Assembly (NCBI RefSeq): GCF_000471905.2
Contig: NW_006498608.1
Location: forward strand, 6,856,122 to 6,920,121
Length of the DNA stretch: 64,000 bases
DNA from: Amborella trichopoda
Lineage: Eukaryota > Streptophyta > Magnoliopsida > Amborellales > Amborellaceae
Direction of reading: 5' to 3'
Made by a program: the position numbers and the translations under genes. Below the pieces are notes generated by a model. It had not been told where the DNA came from and made no database searches. It was given only the letters and a program-made list of their open reading frames with translations. Below, piece after piece: positions 9,522 through 21,630 of the stretch (within the stretch, counting starts at the first letter, position 1; every line of letters begins with the position of its first letter).

Positions 9522-12500
9522 ATGGTGGAGAGCTATGTGGTGGTCCACAACGTGGCCAAGCGCCACAATATTGGGACCATGGCGCGTAGCGCCACTGCCT
9601 TTGGTGTTGCAGAGTTCATACTCGTTGGAAGAAGAGACTTCAACTCATTTGGGAGCCATGGATCCACTCCTTACCTCCATTTTCGCCAATTCCATTCTCT
9701 CTCTGAAACTCGCCTTTACCTCAAGGTACTTTACCCCCTTCTCTCTCTCTCTTATTTCTCTAAATTTCTTGCATTTTGAACTCTTTTGATTCAATCTTTC
9801 AAGGTGACCTAATTTGATTTGATTGTATCTATTCGTAAGAGCTCTTTTTTATTCATTAAAACTGGATCTCATCGTTATTACTGTTTTCCATTTTTTATTT
9901 TCTGAAGCTATTGAGAAATTGTCCACAATTGTCCATAACAGAAATTATTCAAATTTGCAGTTTTTCCTGGAATTTATGTGCTTGTTGAATTTACTGAGTT
10001 TTGTGTTCCTTTTCTTCTTCTTTTTTCTGTATTTTGGACGTCGTCCTTTATCTGGTTTAATGTTTTTTACGTGGATTATAGAACTCATGAATTAAACAGC
10101 AATAATGTAGTCGAGGAAATAATTGTTTTGTTCCATTTTTTTTGCACAAATTTATGAGTAATAGATGAAAAGTATTTTTTTTTTTTTTTTCTGAAACACC
10201 TTGCCAATAAATGTTTTCTTCAAAAAATAATCAAAGCCTAGAGAGCCCCCTTAACTTTATTATCTTCTTCTTTTTTTGGTATTTTATGGAGTGTATTCAT
10301 AAAGCTTTTTTTAGCCTTTTTTAAAAAAAAATTAGTTGAGGTACTTTCCTTCTGTTTCTTCTCTCTTTGTGTCTCAAACCCTGAGCTTCTAATGAGCAAT
10401 AAAGGCACCTAAACTTGTTTTACACTCTAATGTTGTTATAACCAGAAAAGGCATTGTGTATATATTTCATACTGCTGTGTTTAAGAACTAGGCTTTAATT
10501 GTGATATAATCACTTGAAGTGTTTAAAAACTTTCGGGTGAGAAGGACTCGGACTGACCTGAGTTATTTGGAGCGAGCACCCTGCTGGTTCCAGATGAGCC
10601 CGGCTTGGATGATATGAGTGTGAACCGGGCTAGCCGAGTCTCTCCCAGTCCGTCCAAGTTTTCAAGACGTTTAGCAAATAATCTTTAAAAAGTGTGGTTT
10701 ATCAACTTGGAGGTTGAGAAGGAAGGTATTAGCAACTATAGTTATACTTCAGAGGTTAAGGGTATATCCCTATTTCACTTGTGTTTGTTTTGGGTTTCAA
10801 GCAACAATTGAAACACAAAGTTGAAGTGCTTTGGGCCTCATGCTCTAAGCCCAGCAATTAAACCCCTAAGATAAGTTGAGTGGATATTATTCACAGAAAT
10901 TTGATAATAAACTGGATGTTCTATTTAAAAACTATATTAATTCGCGAGTTTCTAAATGCTAGGGATTATGTGCTCACGTTATTGGATTTTTATTGTATTT
11001 CCTGAACTACTCTTTCAAACTCAATTTTACGTGAATTTCTGTGTTTGAATTAGGAAAAGGATTGTGATATTTGTGGTGTGGAGATTGTTGATGGAGCTAT
11101 CCCTGTGAATCATCAACCTTTTAAGAAGAGTACTGCATTTTTACTCGGTAATGAGGTGATGCTTCCTTTTATTGCTGAAATTTTCATAGTTCTCATTCCC
11201 TGCAAATGTCATTGGCGTTGCATTTCATGTTCTCGTGTTACAATGACTATGGATATAATATATTCACTTAGCTTTCAAAAGTCACATTGTTATTTCTTAA
11301 AGAGAAGTGGGGTAATATATTATTGGATAATCTACGCTATTCGGTTTGCTAGTGTTGTGCTGTTTCTTGGTTTGCTGAAATCTGTGTTCTTGTATGGAGA
11401 TCAAAGAAGGAAATGTATACAATGAGATCATTTACTTTTGATATAGGCAGGTCACAATTATCATAAATTGCTAGATTTGAAATCGCGTGGCTGAAGATGT
11501 GTCATTGTTTGGGCACAAGTCTAAAATAAATTTTCTCAAATGTTGTGAGACACTTTCATCTATTGGATTTCACATCTAATGGCTAAAAGTGATTGTGACC
11601 TCCTTGTACCAAAAATAATAGTCTCATGGTATGCAATCCCTTAAAAGAAATGGTTTTTATTCATTCTCAAAAAAAAAAAGAAATGGTTTGTATTCTATTT
11701 CACCGACCCCAAATAATTGGAATAAGGCTCAAATGATGATGATGATGGTTTGTGTTCTATTTCATGGTTACCTTTTGTAAAACAAGGAAATGTTTATGAA
11801 ATTCACATTTTTAATATGGATACGTCTCTTACCAAGTGTTTTGATGTTATTAGAGATTTATTTTTTATTATTAGATGTTATTAGAAAGTCGAATATATAT
11901 AAATGTTTAGGCAATAGATTCTCAAATTTTCTGGCATGCGTGTGATGCCCTGCATTTAGGAGGTGATTACAGATCTATTTGGAGTATTCATGGCTTTATG
12001 TGCAAAAGGATCTCTGGTAGTGCATATGTAGCTGGATTGCCTAGGTTTTGGAAAATAATTTGGCAATACTCCAACTTGGAAAGTTTCCAGTAAACACTTC
12101 TTATACTAGATCTCCACTTGCCAAATCCTCATCATTGGTAGTATTTATTCTCTGAGGTTCAAGAAGAGCTATCAGTTTCTTTGGAATGCTAATGGAGTCC
12201 TTGCTCTCCGAGTGAAAGTTTTTATGATCTCGGTCAAGGAGTCAAGCACTTGCTTATAACGTGATCTAATATTTAAACCCTAATGATTGCACAGCTTTAG
12301 AAGTAACTGATGAGAAATTCGAAAATGATGCTTTCAAAGACATTAATAAGGGTCTAGGGATAGGAGAAACTGTTTTGTGAATGAGATGCTGTTCAACTCC
12401 CTTGAAAACCCTGCAAAATGACCAGTAAATTTGAGTCAGGTTTTGTTATCACTAAATTGTTACGCCATATACTGAGTACTAATATGTATTAATTGAGACT

Positions 12501-15500
12501 CGAACCTCTTCAAACATTTTAAATTTCCTTTTCATTGTTCGCCCTCTCATGAACATAGTGCTACTAGCAGATCACTTTCTCGTGGTAAGGTTCATCGTTT
12601 CTTTGCTAATATTGCAACACAAGTTAAGGAATCGGATATACGATTATATATTTGTTTGATAGTTTATTAGTAAAGAGATTTTCTAGGACACCTCTTGAGT
12701 GCAGCAAACTAATCCGGTGAGCGAAACTATGCCAACCACTGTTATATGACATGAACCATGAGTATGTTTAAGTTCTCACCGTTCTTTATTAAGCACAAGT
12801 AGTGTCATCCTTCATATATAACTCAAGATATAGGTCAATAGTTCATTATAGTTCATTTATTTTAATCTATTCAGTCTCTCTCTTTTTTTGCTTTTTCTGT
12901 TGAATGATATTATTAATTTGCGACAAAATGTATGAAGTCAGAAGTCAAGAAAGGTTAATGGTTGTAAAATATTTACAAAGCTGCCCTCTATTTTACAATG
13001 ATTGAAATAATCCATCTCAAAAAATTATCCTTTTTCCCAATCTCTCTCTCTCTCTCCAAGGCACAAGCAATGGCCTAAAGGACAAGACTACAGTAACATT
13101 GCCAACCACCATCCTCTCTCACTTACCGCTCCATAATCACTTACTTTGGACATTTATACTCAACAGGGAACTGGCCTCTCACCAAGGAGTGTGAAATATG
13201 TGATTTCTTCGTTTATATTCCTCAGTATGGATGTGGCACTGCTTCTTTGAATGTCACTGTAGCAGCTTCCATTGTTCTACATCAGTTTGGAGGTAATATA
13301 AAGATATTACAGTACCTTCTTTTTTGCCTTGGCTGATGTTGATTGTATTATTTTATTTTGGCAAATTTATCAAAATGCATAAACTTTGAACTATTTAACA
13401 TTTTTCCTTAGGTGTAACTTGATAAATTTCAGAACCCATTTTGGTGTGTTATTTGACGGGCTGTTTGAAATTTTATCCAAAGAATGATGGTTAATTTGAA
13501 AATTTATCAAAAAATATGGTTAAGATGTTAATTAGATCACATCCAAGGTGTAATTTCATAAATTCCCCTTTTATTTTTTGTTTTGCCTGTATTGCTGCTA
13601 AGGACATTACAGCTTGAAATTGGAAACTTTCACTATGCTCATCTATCTTTATGACACAATGGGCTATAGAAAACTTCATCATCATCAGAGCTCTTTCCCA
13701 ACTATTTGGGGTCGGCTATGTGAATCCTGGTCCGTTATTCTGCTCTATCAAGGCTATCCCCCCAGTGAGGCTTTATGTTCCAATATCTTTTCTCACTACC
13801 TTCAACTGTATCTTTTGGGCCTATCCCTTACCATTTTTTAGGCTTTCACTTGAACCAACTCGCACCGTCTAACAGATACTGTATTGGATCTGCACTATAC
13901 ATGGCAAGCTCGCCTGAGTTTATTTTCTGTCATCTTATAGCCTATTGGAGCCACATCTAAATTCTCTTGAATGTATTCATTTCGAATTCTATTCCTTATT
14001 GTTGTGCCACTCATCCATCTCAACATCCTCATCTCAGCTACACCATCATATAGGTATGTTGTTTCTTAACCGCCCAACTTTTACTCATAAAGCAAAGCTG
14101 GTTTCGCCCCATAAAGCAAAGCTGGTCTTACAGTTGTCTGATAGGACTTTCCTTCAGCTTCATTGGTGTCTGGCGATCACACAATGGGCTGTAGAGAACT
14201 TCAAATATCAAAATACATTTCACATGGATATTGAAAAATTGTGTCACACTTGTATTTGTTCGCATGATCCTATCATCCTAGAGTCCTCTCCAAGTTTCAT
14301 GCAATCCTAAGATCATTTATCAACTGTAACAAAAGCCAAGGGGCCTTGATCAGGTTAACATTGAACTTCCACATCCAACATGCCGAGGTTGACAGTCTGC
14401 TCTCTCTTTGGAGTTAAGTTCTTTTGTAAGTCTAATGAAGAATAATCAACCAACAAAAGAAGAGGACCTCGGGTGGGGCTCAGGCTCCTTAGTCTTTTTC
14501 CCCTCCTTGAAAACATCTTTATGGATGGATTTAATGGAGAAGTGATGCACACTGTATCACTTCCAATGACTCCTTTGGGACCTCACAGTGATGAACTCCT
14601 CTCCGAAGTCAAAGCATCCCAATGACTGGACTTGCCTCATTTTCACCGATGCATATAAATGTTTTACATTCAATTTATTGCTTAAAAGAGAAGAAAACAA
14701 AGGGAAGAGTTGAACTGGTTCACAGAAGTCTTCATATTATGATTAAATTTTAGTTTTATGATGTGTGCTTGTGGCTTGATGCTGTTATTAAAATAGTGAC
14801 TAGTGTTTTGGAGGAAACTGCAGTTTCTTCGAATACGTCAATTTCACCCGGACCCACCTTAGTTTTTTCATGATAATGAACAATTAGATGAAACAAAGGA
14901 AAAAAGGATTGAATATATTACAGTATTGCTATATTTATGGATAAAACTTTGGTTTTCTGCTCTATTTCATTTGAAAGGATGGTCTAGACGCTATGAAGGC
15001 ATGCTTACCCCAAGAAAATCCATACATTTATGCGACATATAATTGGGTCTTCCACCCATGCTGGGCCTCAATTCTGCCAGGTTCATCCAACACTTTGAGG
15101 CCCACGGGCAAGGCATGATAGGCATGAACAATTTTTGAGTCGTGCCTGGCCAGCCTTGCCCAGCTTGAATATTTATATTTATCCATTATGTGACCAAAAT
15201 AGACCCAAACGTGTCCCATTGGCAGCCCTAGATATAACATTCTATTTGGCTTGATGAACTTTCTTGTATTTTCCACGTTGGATTTTCAGTTTGGGCTGGC
15301 TTTCCGGAGAGAGGGCGTGATGGGCAAAAGTTTACTGTAGCTGAGAAACCCATGAAGCTAGAAAGAAGAAATTACTGTGCAGAAAATGCAGAAGATAAAA
15401 TGGAAGAGCGTAAATTCAAACGCGAAAATGCATCCCACCATTGGTTTGATGAGCAAAATGCGAATCACTCTTCCGTTGATTCCCAGTCAAGCACGTTGGC

Positions 15501-15519
15501 CTTGCTATTTGAGGGTTAG
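9522..15519 (+). CDS. SpoU-type tRNA/rRNA methyltransferase, frameshift in exon 3
   Basis: Exons: 9522-9725, 11054-11155 (or 11147), 13167-13292, 15290-15519. The family transfers a methyl group from SAM to the 2'-O of ribose in tRNA or rRNA. Exon 1 starts M-V-E-S-Y-V-V-V-H-N and carries motif I (N16-x-G18-x-x-x-R22). Exon 2 ends L-L-G-N-E, the first half of motif II. Exon 3 encodes motif III, I-P-Q-Y-G-C-G-T-A-S-L-N-V-T-V-A. Exon 4 encodes V-W-A-G-F-P-E-R and a charged tail, stopping at 15517. I chose ATG 9522 because the upstream frame opens only with TTG. With the standard exon 2 donor, the frame fails in exon 3: CCAAGGAG appears where CCAAAGGAG is expected, and a stop follows. An upstream donor (CTCG|GTAATG, after 11147) restores a 217-aa frame but replaces the motif II residues. 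It resembles a short plant family (Arabidopsis At4g38020-like, from memory). Introns carry a MITE and LINE pieces. Confidence 0.85.
10519..10672. mobile_element. Short hAT-like MITE in methyltransferase intron 1
   Basis: The left part GTGTTTAAAAACTTTCGGG and the right part AAGTTTTCAAGACG are inverted repeats. They flank GC-richer sequence with ACTCGG/CCGAGT inverted pairs. The surrounding intron is AT-rich, so the block stands out by composition. Ends are approximate and no clear duplication is seen. Confidence 0.5.
11413..11644. mobile_element. MITE family A, copy in methyltransferase intron 2
   Basis: The left arm begins GTATACAATGAGATCATTTAC. The right arm, reverse-complemented, begins GGGATTGCATACCATGAGAC. 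The interior contains GATGTGTCATTGTTTGGGC and AATTTTCTCAAATGTTGTG, shared with the copy near 3.56 kb. Being intronic, it should be removed by splicing. Confidence 0.65.
11695..11755 (+). mobile_element. LINE 3' end fragment (copy L3)
   Basis: CACCGACCCCAAATAATTGG, then AATAAGGCTCAAATGATGATGATGATGG on the plus strand. This is the LINE 3' end plus its (ATG)n tail, in the sense orientation, inside methyltransferase intron 2. Confidence 0.6.
13679..14178 (-). mobile_element. 5'-truncated LINE with target duplication (copy L4)
   Basis: A 500-bp insertion in methyltransferase intron 3. Its 3' end lies at the left (CATCATCAG..., minus-strand GATGATG tail), followed by CCCAACTATTTGGGGTCGGC, a conserved LINE 3' motif. 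It is flanked by a 25-bp direct repeat starting ACACAATGGGCT and ending AACTTCA (13654-13678 and 14179-14203), matching 23/25. That is the signature of target-primed reverse transcription. No usable reading frame remains. Confidence 0.85.
14204..15289. other. Remainder of methyltransferase intron 3
   Basis: No gene. Near 15050-15235 is GC-richer sequence ending CATTGGCAGCCCTAGATA, which resembles the right end of TAGGGCTGGCAA-type hAT elements; the left end was not found. The short ORFs are not credible. Confidence 0.4.
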
Positions 15520-15924
15520 CTGTAGATGTAGAAACATCTACTTTTTGTCTTTATGAGAGAGATTGAAATGAGGCTGATGTTGAATTGTAGTGATTGAAGA
15601 ATTTTACTAACAGTACCTTGCCACTGGTTTTGGAAATGGATAGATGTGGCAGGTTCTTGTTAAGGATCGACAAGATTCTCTCTCTCTCTCTCTCTCTCGG
15701 TGTCCTATTCTGCATGAAATCTAATGATCTTTGACTGCAACTCTCTTCAAATTTCAGAGTCCCAAATTCTCAATTTCTGAGGGAAATGTGGGAATAGAGA
15801 GAGATTTACCTTCTGTTGTACAAATTAGGCTCTATATTTTTGTATTAATGAGGTTTTTTGGTCCTAGAAAAAGCTCTAGGACACATTGACATTCCGGTAT
15901 CATTTCCTAAATATGGTGTGTGCG
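15520..15924. other. Methyltransferase 3' flank with (TC)n tract
   Basis: Follows the methyltransferase stop. A (TC)n microsatellite lies at 15677-15699. No clear poly(A) signal can be assigned (ATTAATGAGG near 15843 is weak). No gene seen. Confidence 0.4.
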
Positions 15925-16098
15925 TGAGAGAGAGCTTGCATTTTCAAAGCCCGGTGGTGTAATTTGAAACTAATTAACCATTGGACATTTATTTATCATG
16001 AGTCACCAGAGAGCAGAGCGATGCCTGCAGTTAAGGTGTTGTGTCATTTGTTTGTTAGAGAGGCCTTGCAGTTGAGGTGTTGTATCATTTGTGTGTGC

Positions 16099-16132
<34 letters not shown>

Positions 16133-16305
16133 CCTTGCATTTTTAAAAGTCATGTGTTTCTGTCATTTGACAATTTAACCAGTGGAGTCCTATCTAACAT
16201 GGGTCACTGTAGAGAGAGATGCCTTGCATTTTAAAAATCAGGTGTTGTGTCATTTGAAACTGGTTGACCAGTAATAGTTCTATTTATCATGGGTCACTAA
16301 CTAAG
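15925..16305. repeat. Diverged tandem repeat around a (GA)n tract
   Basis: The unit is roughly CCTTGCATTTTAAAA, then GTGTTGTGTCATTTGAAACT, TTAACCA and TTTATCATGGGTCAC. It recurs near 15934, 16020, 16060, 16130 and 16218 with varying truncation. A pure (GA)n run occupies 16101-16132. The ORF through it is spurious. Confidence 0.6.
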
Positions 16306-16894
16306 GAAGGGAAGAGGACAAGGCATAGAGTGTAACGTGAGTAAGAAGATCCAAATCTCTCACCGACATCCACTGACCCTGGAACCAACTCCTCATTATT
16401 TTACATTACCTGTTTGGAGATTCATTGATTTGTTTATCTACGATATACCACCATACTTGAAAAAAAAATAAAAAATAAAAAATAAAATCTCTTTTAAAAT
16501 TTATTGCCACCTCCAGATCTATACATAAAATTCAGCCTAGTTGGTAGAGACCATTCTTGCACATAAAATTAATTCTGGTTGGTAAATAGGTATCATCAAA
16601 TGGACTCTTCTTAATATTCCCTCTCTCTCTCTCTCTCTCTTAATGACCAAAAAGGACATGCACCTTATCTTAAATAGTCCATTGCTCAACTTCTCCCCTT
16701 AGTTTTGTAAAATTCAGTACATTTTATTACGGGTGGGTATTTATGTTGATTTCCGCACAGAGTAGTTTGTGTATCTTATAATTCTGATAGTTATACACTC
16801 TTGATTTGTCAACTTGCTATTATTTTTGAATGACAATCGATACCCAAATCTCTATCTATTATATATTAAAGCCATAGGAATACTCCCTCTATTT
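16306..16894. other. Gene-free stretch
   Basis: AT-rich with an A-run near 16460 and a (TC)n run at 16620-16641. I see no gene or clear element. Confidence 0.4.
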
Positions 16895-16896
16895 TT

Positions 16897-17396
16897 GTGC
16901 CAACTCTCTCCATTTTTTCTCTTCCTTTAATAAATCTTCGCCCCACACGATTTTCTCTCTTTACTTTTTCCCTATTACACATATCTTTAAATATCTTCCA
17001 TTTGTTTTGTGTCCCATTTTTTCTCTTCTTTAATAAATCTTTTTCCCACCTACGCAATTTTCTCTCTTCACACTCTCCCTATTACACATTTCTTTAAATA
17101 TCTTTATCTTGTTTTGTGTGCCAGTTTTTCTCTTCTTTAATAAATCTTCTTCCCCCCTCCACAAGATTTTCTCTCTTCACTCTCTCCCTATTACATTCTT
17201 TAAATATCTTTCCTCTGTTTTGTGTCCTATTTTTTCTCTTTTTTTCCCCACCGGCACGATGTTCTCTCTTCACTCTTTCTCTATTACAACTTTTTTTAAA
17301 TATCTTCCCCTTATTTTGTGTCTTATTTTTTCTCTTCCTTAATAAATATTTTCCCCCACCCACAAGTATTACATATTTTTTAAAATATATTTCCTA
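16897..17396. repeat. CT-rich minisatellite, unit ~106 bp, five copies
   Basis: Each unit contains TTTTTTCTCTTC, TTTAATAAATCTT, a CCCCAC block, TTTTCTCTCTTCAC, CCCTATTACA and TTTAAATATCTT, followed by TTGTTTTGTGT. Starts fall near 16900, 17010, 17116, 17222 and 17318, so periods are about 96-110 bp. Copies are diverged and the CCCCAC block varies most. ORFs on both strands are Phe/Ser or Lys/Arg-rich shadows of the repeat. Confidence 0.75.
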
Positions 17397-18140
17397 ATAA
17401 ATCAGCCCCAACCCACGATTATCTCTTTCTCTCTCTGTCCCTCTCCCTCTCTCTCTCCTTCTTCTTCTCCCTCTCATACCTTCCCCTCATCTTTTCTTCT
17501 TCCTAATAAATCCCCCACCTACCTTTTTTTAAAAAAATATCTTATATCTTTCTAAATTCTCTCTTATCTCTCTCTTATTTATATTATGTGCCATTTCTAT
17601 CTCTCTCTCTTTCCTAAAATCTCTCTCCCATTTATTATCCTAAAATCTCTCTCCCATTTATTTTCTTTTCTCTCAAAGGTGTCTCTCAACCTTTTTTCTC
17701 TCTATCTTTTTATTTTTTCTATCATGCAGCAACTCCCAATAACTTATAATAAAAAAACGCATTATCTCTTTCCCTACCACATTAGCTATTTTTTTACATG
17801 CTACTCTTTTTTATTTTCTCTAACTTGCATTACTTGTCATTAATTACAATTAACGCCTCTATATTGTAACTTCCATCTTAAATCTCTCATAAAGTATTTC
17901 CCCTATTTCACTCATCTCTTTCTCCTTTAAATCTATCTCTCTCTCTCTCTCAGTCTCTTCCTCCCAAAATATATTTTTAGGAAAAACCTCTCTCACCATA
18001 AACCCTTAGGCCCCAGCCCAAAAGCCTATCATGCCCTACCTTATCTCTCTCTCAAGTTCATTTCTTTACTGGTCTCTCACAATGAGTTTTTTGCTCGAAA
18101 ATATTTTCCTAAGAGAAAAATAGAAGGTACGATGTTTGTC
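17397..18140. repeat. CT-rich low-complexity DNA
   Basis: Continues the pyrimidine-rich character of the minisatellite with CTCTCTCTC runs (about 17425-17460, 17600-17615, 17935-17952) but without a steady period. No gene seen. Confidence 0.5.
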
Positions 18141-18480
18141 TCTATCTGTAGTATTTTTTTAATTTGTAATATGAATTTTTTACATATGGAAAATAAGTGG
18201 TTTGTTCTCTCTCTCCCAAGGCGTGAAACTCAATTAGAATAAAAAAAAACTAAGGATATAGATTTTTGAATAGTTTTAATTTTTTATTATAAATGTGAAT
18301 ATAGTAATAAAAATAGTAGTATATTTTTCAAATTGTAATATGATTTTTTTTTCTTATAGAAAATAAGTGGTTTGATCTCTCTATCACAGGGGGTGAAACT
18401 CAATTAGATTAAAAAAACTAAAGATTTAGATTCTTGAATAGTTCAAATTTTTTTATTATAAATTTGAACATAGTAATAAA
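18141..18480. repeat. Tandem duplication, ~174-bp period
   Basis: The phrase GAAAATAAGTGGTTTG occurs at about 18188 and again about 18359. Both copies are followed by GTGAAACTCAATTAGA and a TTTTTATTATAAAT segment. It is AT-rich and non-coding. Confidence 0.65.
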
Positions 18481-19670
18481 ATAATCCATATTATTACTTA
18501 TTATTAATAAAATTTTTATTTTATTTTTATTATTTTTTTATTTTTATTGTCTATAAGTTATTTATTTATGTTATTGTCTATTCTAGCTTTCTCTTGCTAT
18601 TTTCTAGTTGTATTATGCCTCTATTATAAAATACTATTTTTATTTTATAAGTCATTTTTATCGTATAAGGTAAAGCCCATGAATCTTAAATGCTAATGAA
18701 AAAAAGTGTTTTTTTTCCCTTGAGTCTTATATTTGATTATATCAATTTTGTTTCTATCTCAATTTAACTTTCTATGATTTTAACTGCATTTTGTTGTATT
18801 TTAGTATTTTATGAATATTTTAACATTATAATAGTTTTTTTTATGATAATAATAGATTTCTTTTACTGTTTTCTAGGTGTATTATTGCATCTTTTGAACT
18901 CCTTATTATGAGACAAAATTTAAGGGCAAAATTAAGATAGAAACAAAGTTGATTTCTCATTTAACTTAAGAATCAAAAAGTAAAATAATATTTTTTCTTT
19001 AGTATTCAAGATCAATGGGCTTTAGCTTATAGGATAATAATAATAATAATAATTTACTCTTATTGTTTTATTTTAATAAAAATCATAATTTTTATAATTT
19101 ATTTTTTTTATTATTTTATTTTTAGATTATTTTTCTTTAGTATTCAAGATCAATGGCCTTACCTTATAGGATCAAAATATAATAATAATAATAATTTACT
19201 CTTATTATTTTATTTTAATAAAAATCATAATTTTTATAATTCATTTTTTTATTATTTTTATTTTTATAATAATATTAGTATTAATAATAAAAATAAAATA
19301 AAATAAAATAATAATTTTATTTCTACCCAATTTTGGCCTTTGCGTATTTTAACTATAATTTTTATATTTTAAAAGTTTTTATGACTATTTTAACATTACA
19401 TTGGTTTTTTAATGATAACACTATATATTTTTTTAATATGATTCAGCATATATGAAATTTATTCTTTGTTTTTTTGATATACTTGAATTTTTTTTTTTTT
19501 TTAACTATAAATTTTTGAATTATTAAAAAATATTCAACATTGATATATTGTGATCCCATCTCCTCTAACTTTTTCTTACTATTTTTTCATTTTTCACGTA
19601 CGTCCCTCTTGATTCTTCTATTTAAAATAATATTGTCGTGGGAGGCAAGGGTCACGACAGGGGGATAGGG
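18481..19670. repeat. Very AT-rich repeats with a ~138-bp tandem duplication
   Basis: Dominated by TTATT/AATAAT tracts. The phrase CTTTAGTATTCAAGATCAATGG occurs near 18997 and near 19135, each followed by TATAGGAT, (ATA)n and TTTACTCTTATT. Just before the gap is GTCGTGGGAGGCAAGGGTCACGAC, a short inverted repeat. No genes. Confidence 0.6.
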
Positions 19671-19700
19671 NNNNNNNNNNNNNNNNNNNNNNNNNNNNNN
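19671..19700. other. Assembly gap (30 N)
   Basis: Thirty undetermined bases; the true gap length is unknown. It lies in extremely AT-rich sequence just after a short GC-richer inverted repeat. Confidence 1.
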
Positions 19701-20690
19701 CTTTTGGTCGCATTTAGTCTTTTTTTATGACAAATATTATATCTGAATTATTTCCTATTATCATGCTTTTTAAATAAATTTTATATTTCTTAAGTTAATG
19801 CAATAGAAAAAACACAACTTATTGAAAATTACCATTCCTCATTAATAAGTATGCATTTTTTATTTTTTTTGACAAATATTCAAAATTTTTATTAATGACT
19901 AAAGTTACTATTTTTCATGTCTATTTTTAATAGAAAACATGTGGGTTAAGGAAAGAAATATATGTTAATCTTACGCTTCACCTGTAAATATCTCACTCAC
20001 TCTTTTGTTCATTATCTCTCAGAGTCTCTTTTCCTTTAAATCTCTCCCCCCTCTCTTATTCTTGATCAATATATATATATAAATTCTTATTACTCTTTTG
20101 TTTATATTAAGGTTAATGCTTATTGAGTATGCCTTAAGGGACTAATATATTAGATATAGATATTAATAGGATCTAATGTCTTAAACTAATATATTGGATA
20201 TTAACATTAGTAGGACCCTGCATAAATTTATTTATTATTTTATTTATTTAATTTAAATTATTTATTTAGGTCATCTTCATTATTTTAATTACATGTTAAA
20301 TGGATCCGTGTTAATTAATAAATATTCAATTATGAAGATAAATACATTAAATTCTCTCTTTCTAATATACCATGTTTTATTAAAAAAATTCAATGATAAA
20401 TATATTGAAGTGATTAATATTAAATATCACATACAACGTGCATATTACTAGTAAATTATTTATATGATGAAGCCACGGGGTATTTGCCAATGGGCCTTGA
20501 GATCTATTTTATTTCATTTTATTTGAAATCCTCTTCAATCATAGGGTTTTCCAGCGTCAGAATAATTTATTCTAATGAGTTTTTAATCTACACTTTCCTT
20601 AGTAATATAAAAATTACAAGAATTGAAATCCTTAAATCTTCAGTAGAAGTACCTTTTTGTTATAGTGCCTTCTATTATACTCCAACAACA
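19701..20690. other. AT-rich gene-free stretch
   Basis: No gene. At about 20120-20215 the phrases ACTAATATATT-AGATAT and TAATATATTGGATATTA form a short duplicate. The remainder is AT-rich with no structure I can name. Confidence 0.4.
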
Positions 20691-20696
20691 CATTTT

Positions 20697-21082
20697 AGAA
20701 AAAGTTTATATAAGGTTCAACCTTAAAATGTAAAATTAAAGTTGCACTTAAAAAATCTATTGGAAAAAGATTGTTTTAATGTTGAAAAACCTCTACTTGA
20801 TCATCTCGACATCGAGATATATGTATATATATATAAAAAAGAAGTTTGAGTCTCAGAATTAGTGCATCTTGCAACATATCATTTAGACTATCTATTTTTT
20901 AGCTTTTCATAAATCTACTTGATTTTAACTAATTTTTAAATTTAAAATTGTATAATTATAGATAAAAATAGCTTTTCGGGTAATCTTAAAAATTATTTAC
21001 TCCAAAATTATATATTACGATAAACTTTGGAGGTACGCATTAATAGGATTGTTTAAGATTGCAACCTCATAGAAACTCCACC
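20697..21082. mobile_element. Mutator-like family member, copy C1
   Basis: The left end AGAAAAAGTTTATATAAGG and the right end, reverse-complemented, GGTGGAGTTTCTATGAGG are the family termini. Beside them are GGTTCAACC and GGTTGCAATC palindromic boxes. The interior has GATCATCTCGACATCGAGAT and a GATTTTAACTAATTT block. No flanking duplication could be identified. It lies about 270 bp upstream of the TMN leader. Confidence 0.65.
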
Positions 21083-21099
21083 TTTTCTCATTGCACTCC

Positions 21100-21630
21100 A
21101 TTTTATTTTATTTTTGTGCTTTCTGCTCTTAGTCATGGGCTCATGGCAAATGGCTTGTTTGTTTGTGAATCGTATGTTAATGTCATTTCCCCAATTGTAT
21201 GAGGTAATGTGGACTTTTGAAAAGGCATAGGTCTACTCGCGACATGAATAGCGATTTCTAAAGAGATCGATAAAACACTTAGCACCAAAGAAATCGGTTG
21301 CGCTCTCTCTCTCTCTCTCTCAGGGCTTGAGCGATAAACGTGAGCACGACATTCTTCTGTTAAAGAAAGAGGTAAGAACTTCGCCACTCCCTTCTTTTTT
21401 GCTCAAAATCAGTAGATCTATTCTCTGGTTTAGTTTTCAGATCTCTGGTTTTTCTGCTCTTTTCATGGCCTAACCATGCTCCATCACTCTCCATTTTGAT
21501 ACACATCTGTGAAATCAATCCAAGTTGCTTTTTAGGTTTTTGGGTCTTCTTTATCTTCGAATTTATCATCTGGATCTGATAATTGAGGCCCCCAATCTCT
21601 TTCTCAGAGATTCATTCTGGTTTTTCTGAG
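21100..21630 (+). promoter_or_regulatory. TMN promoter/5' leader with probable leader intron
   Basis: A (CT)n tract lies at 21303-21321. A good donor AAAGAG|GTAAGAACT occurs at 21372, and a pyrimidine-rich acceptor CTCTTTCTCAG at about 21607, 24 bp before the ATG. A ~235-bp intron in the 5' untranslated region is therefore likely. This is inferred from splice-site quality alone. Confidence 0.55.

Noticed and set aside
17094..17397. ORFs in the CT-rich minisatellite
   Set aside because: Residue composition just mirrors the tandem repeat on each strand.
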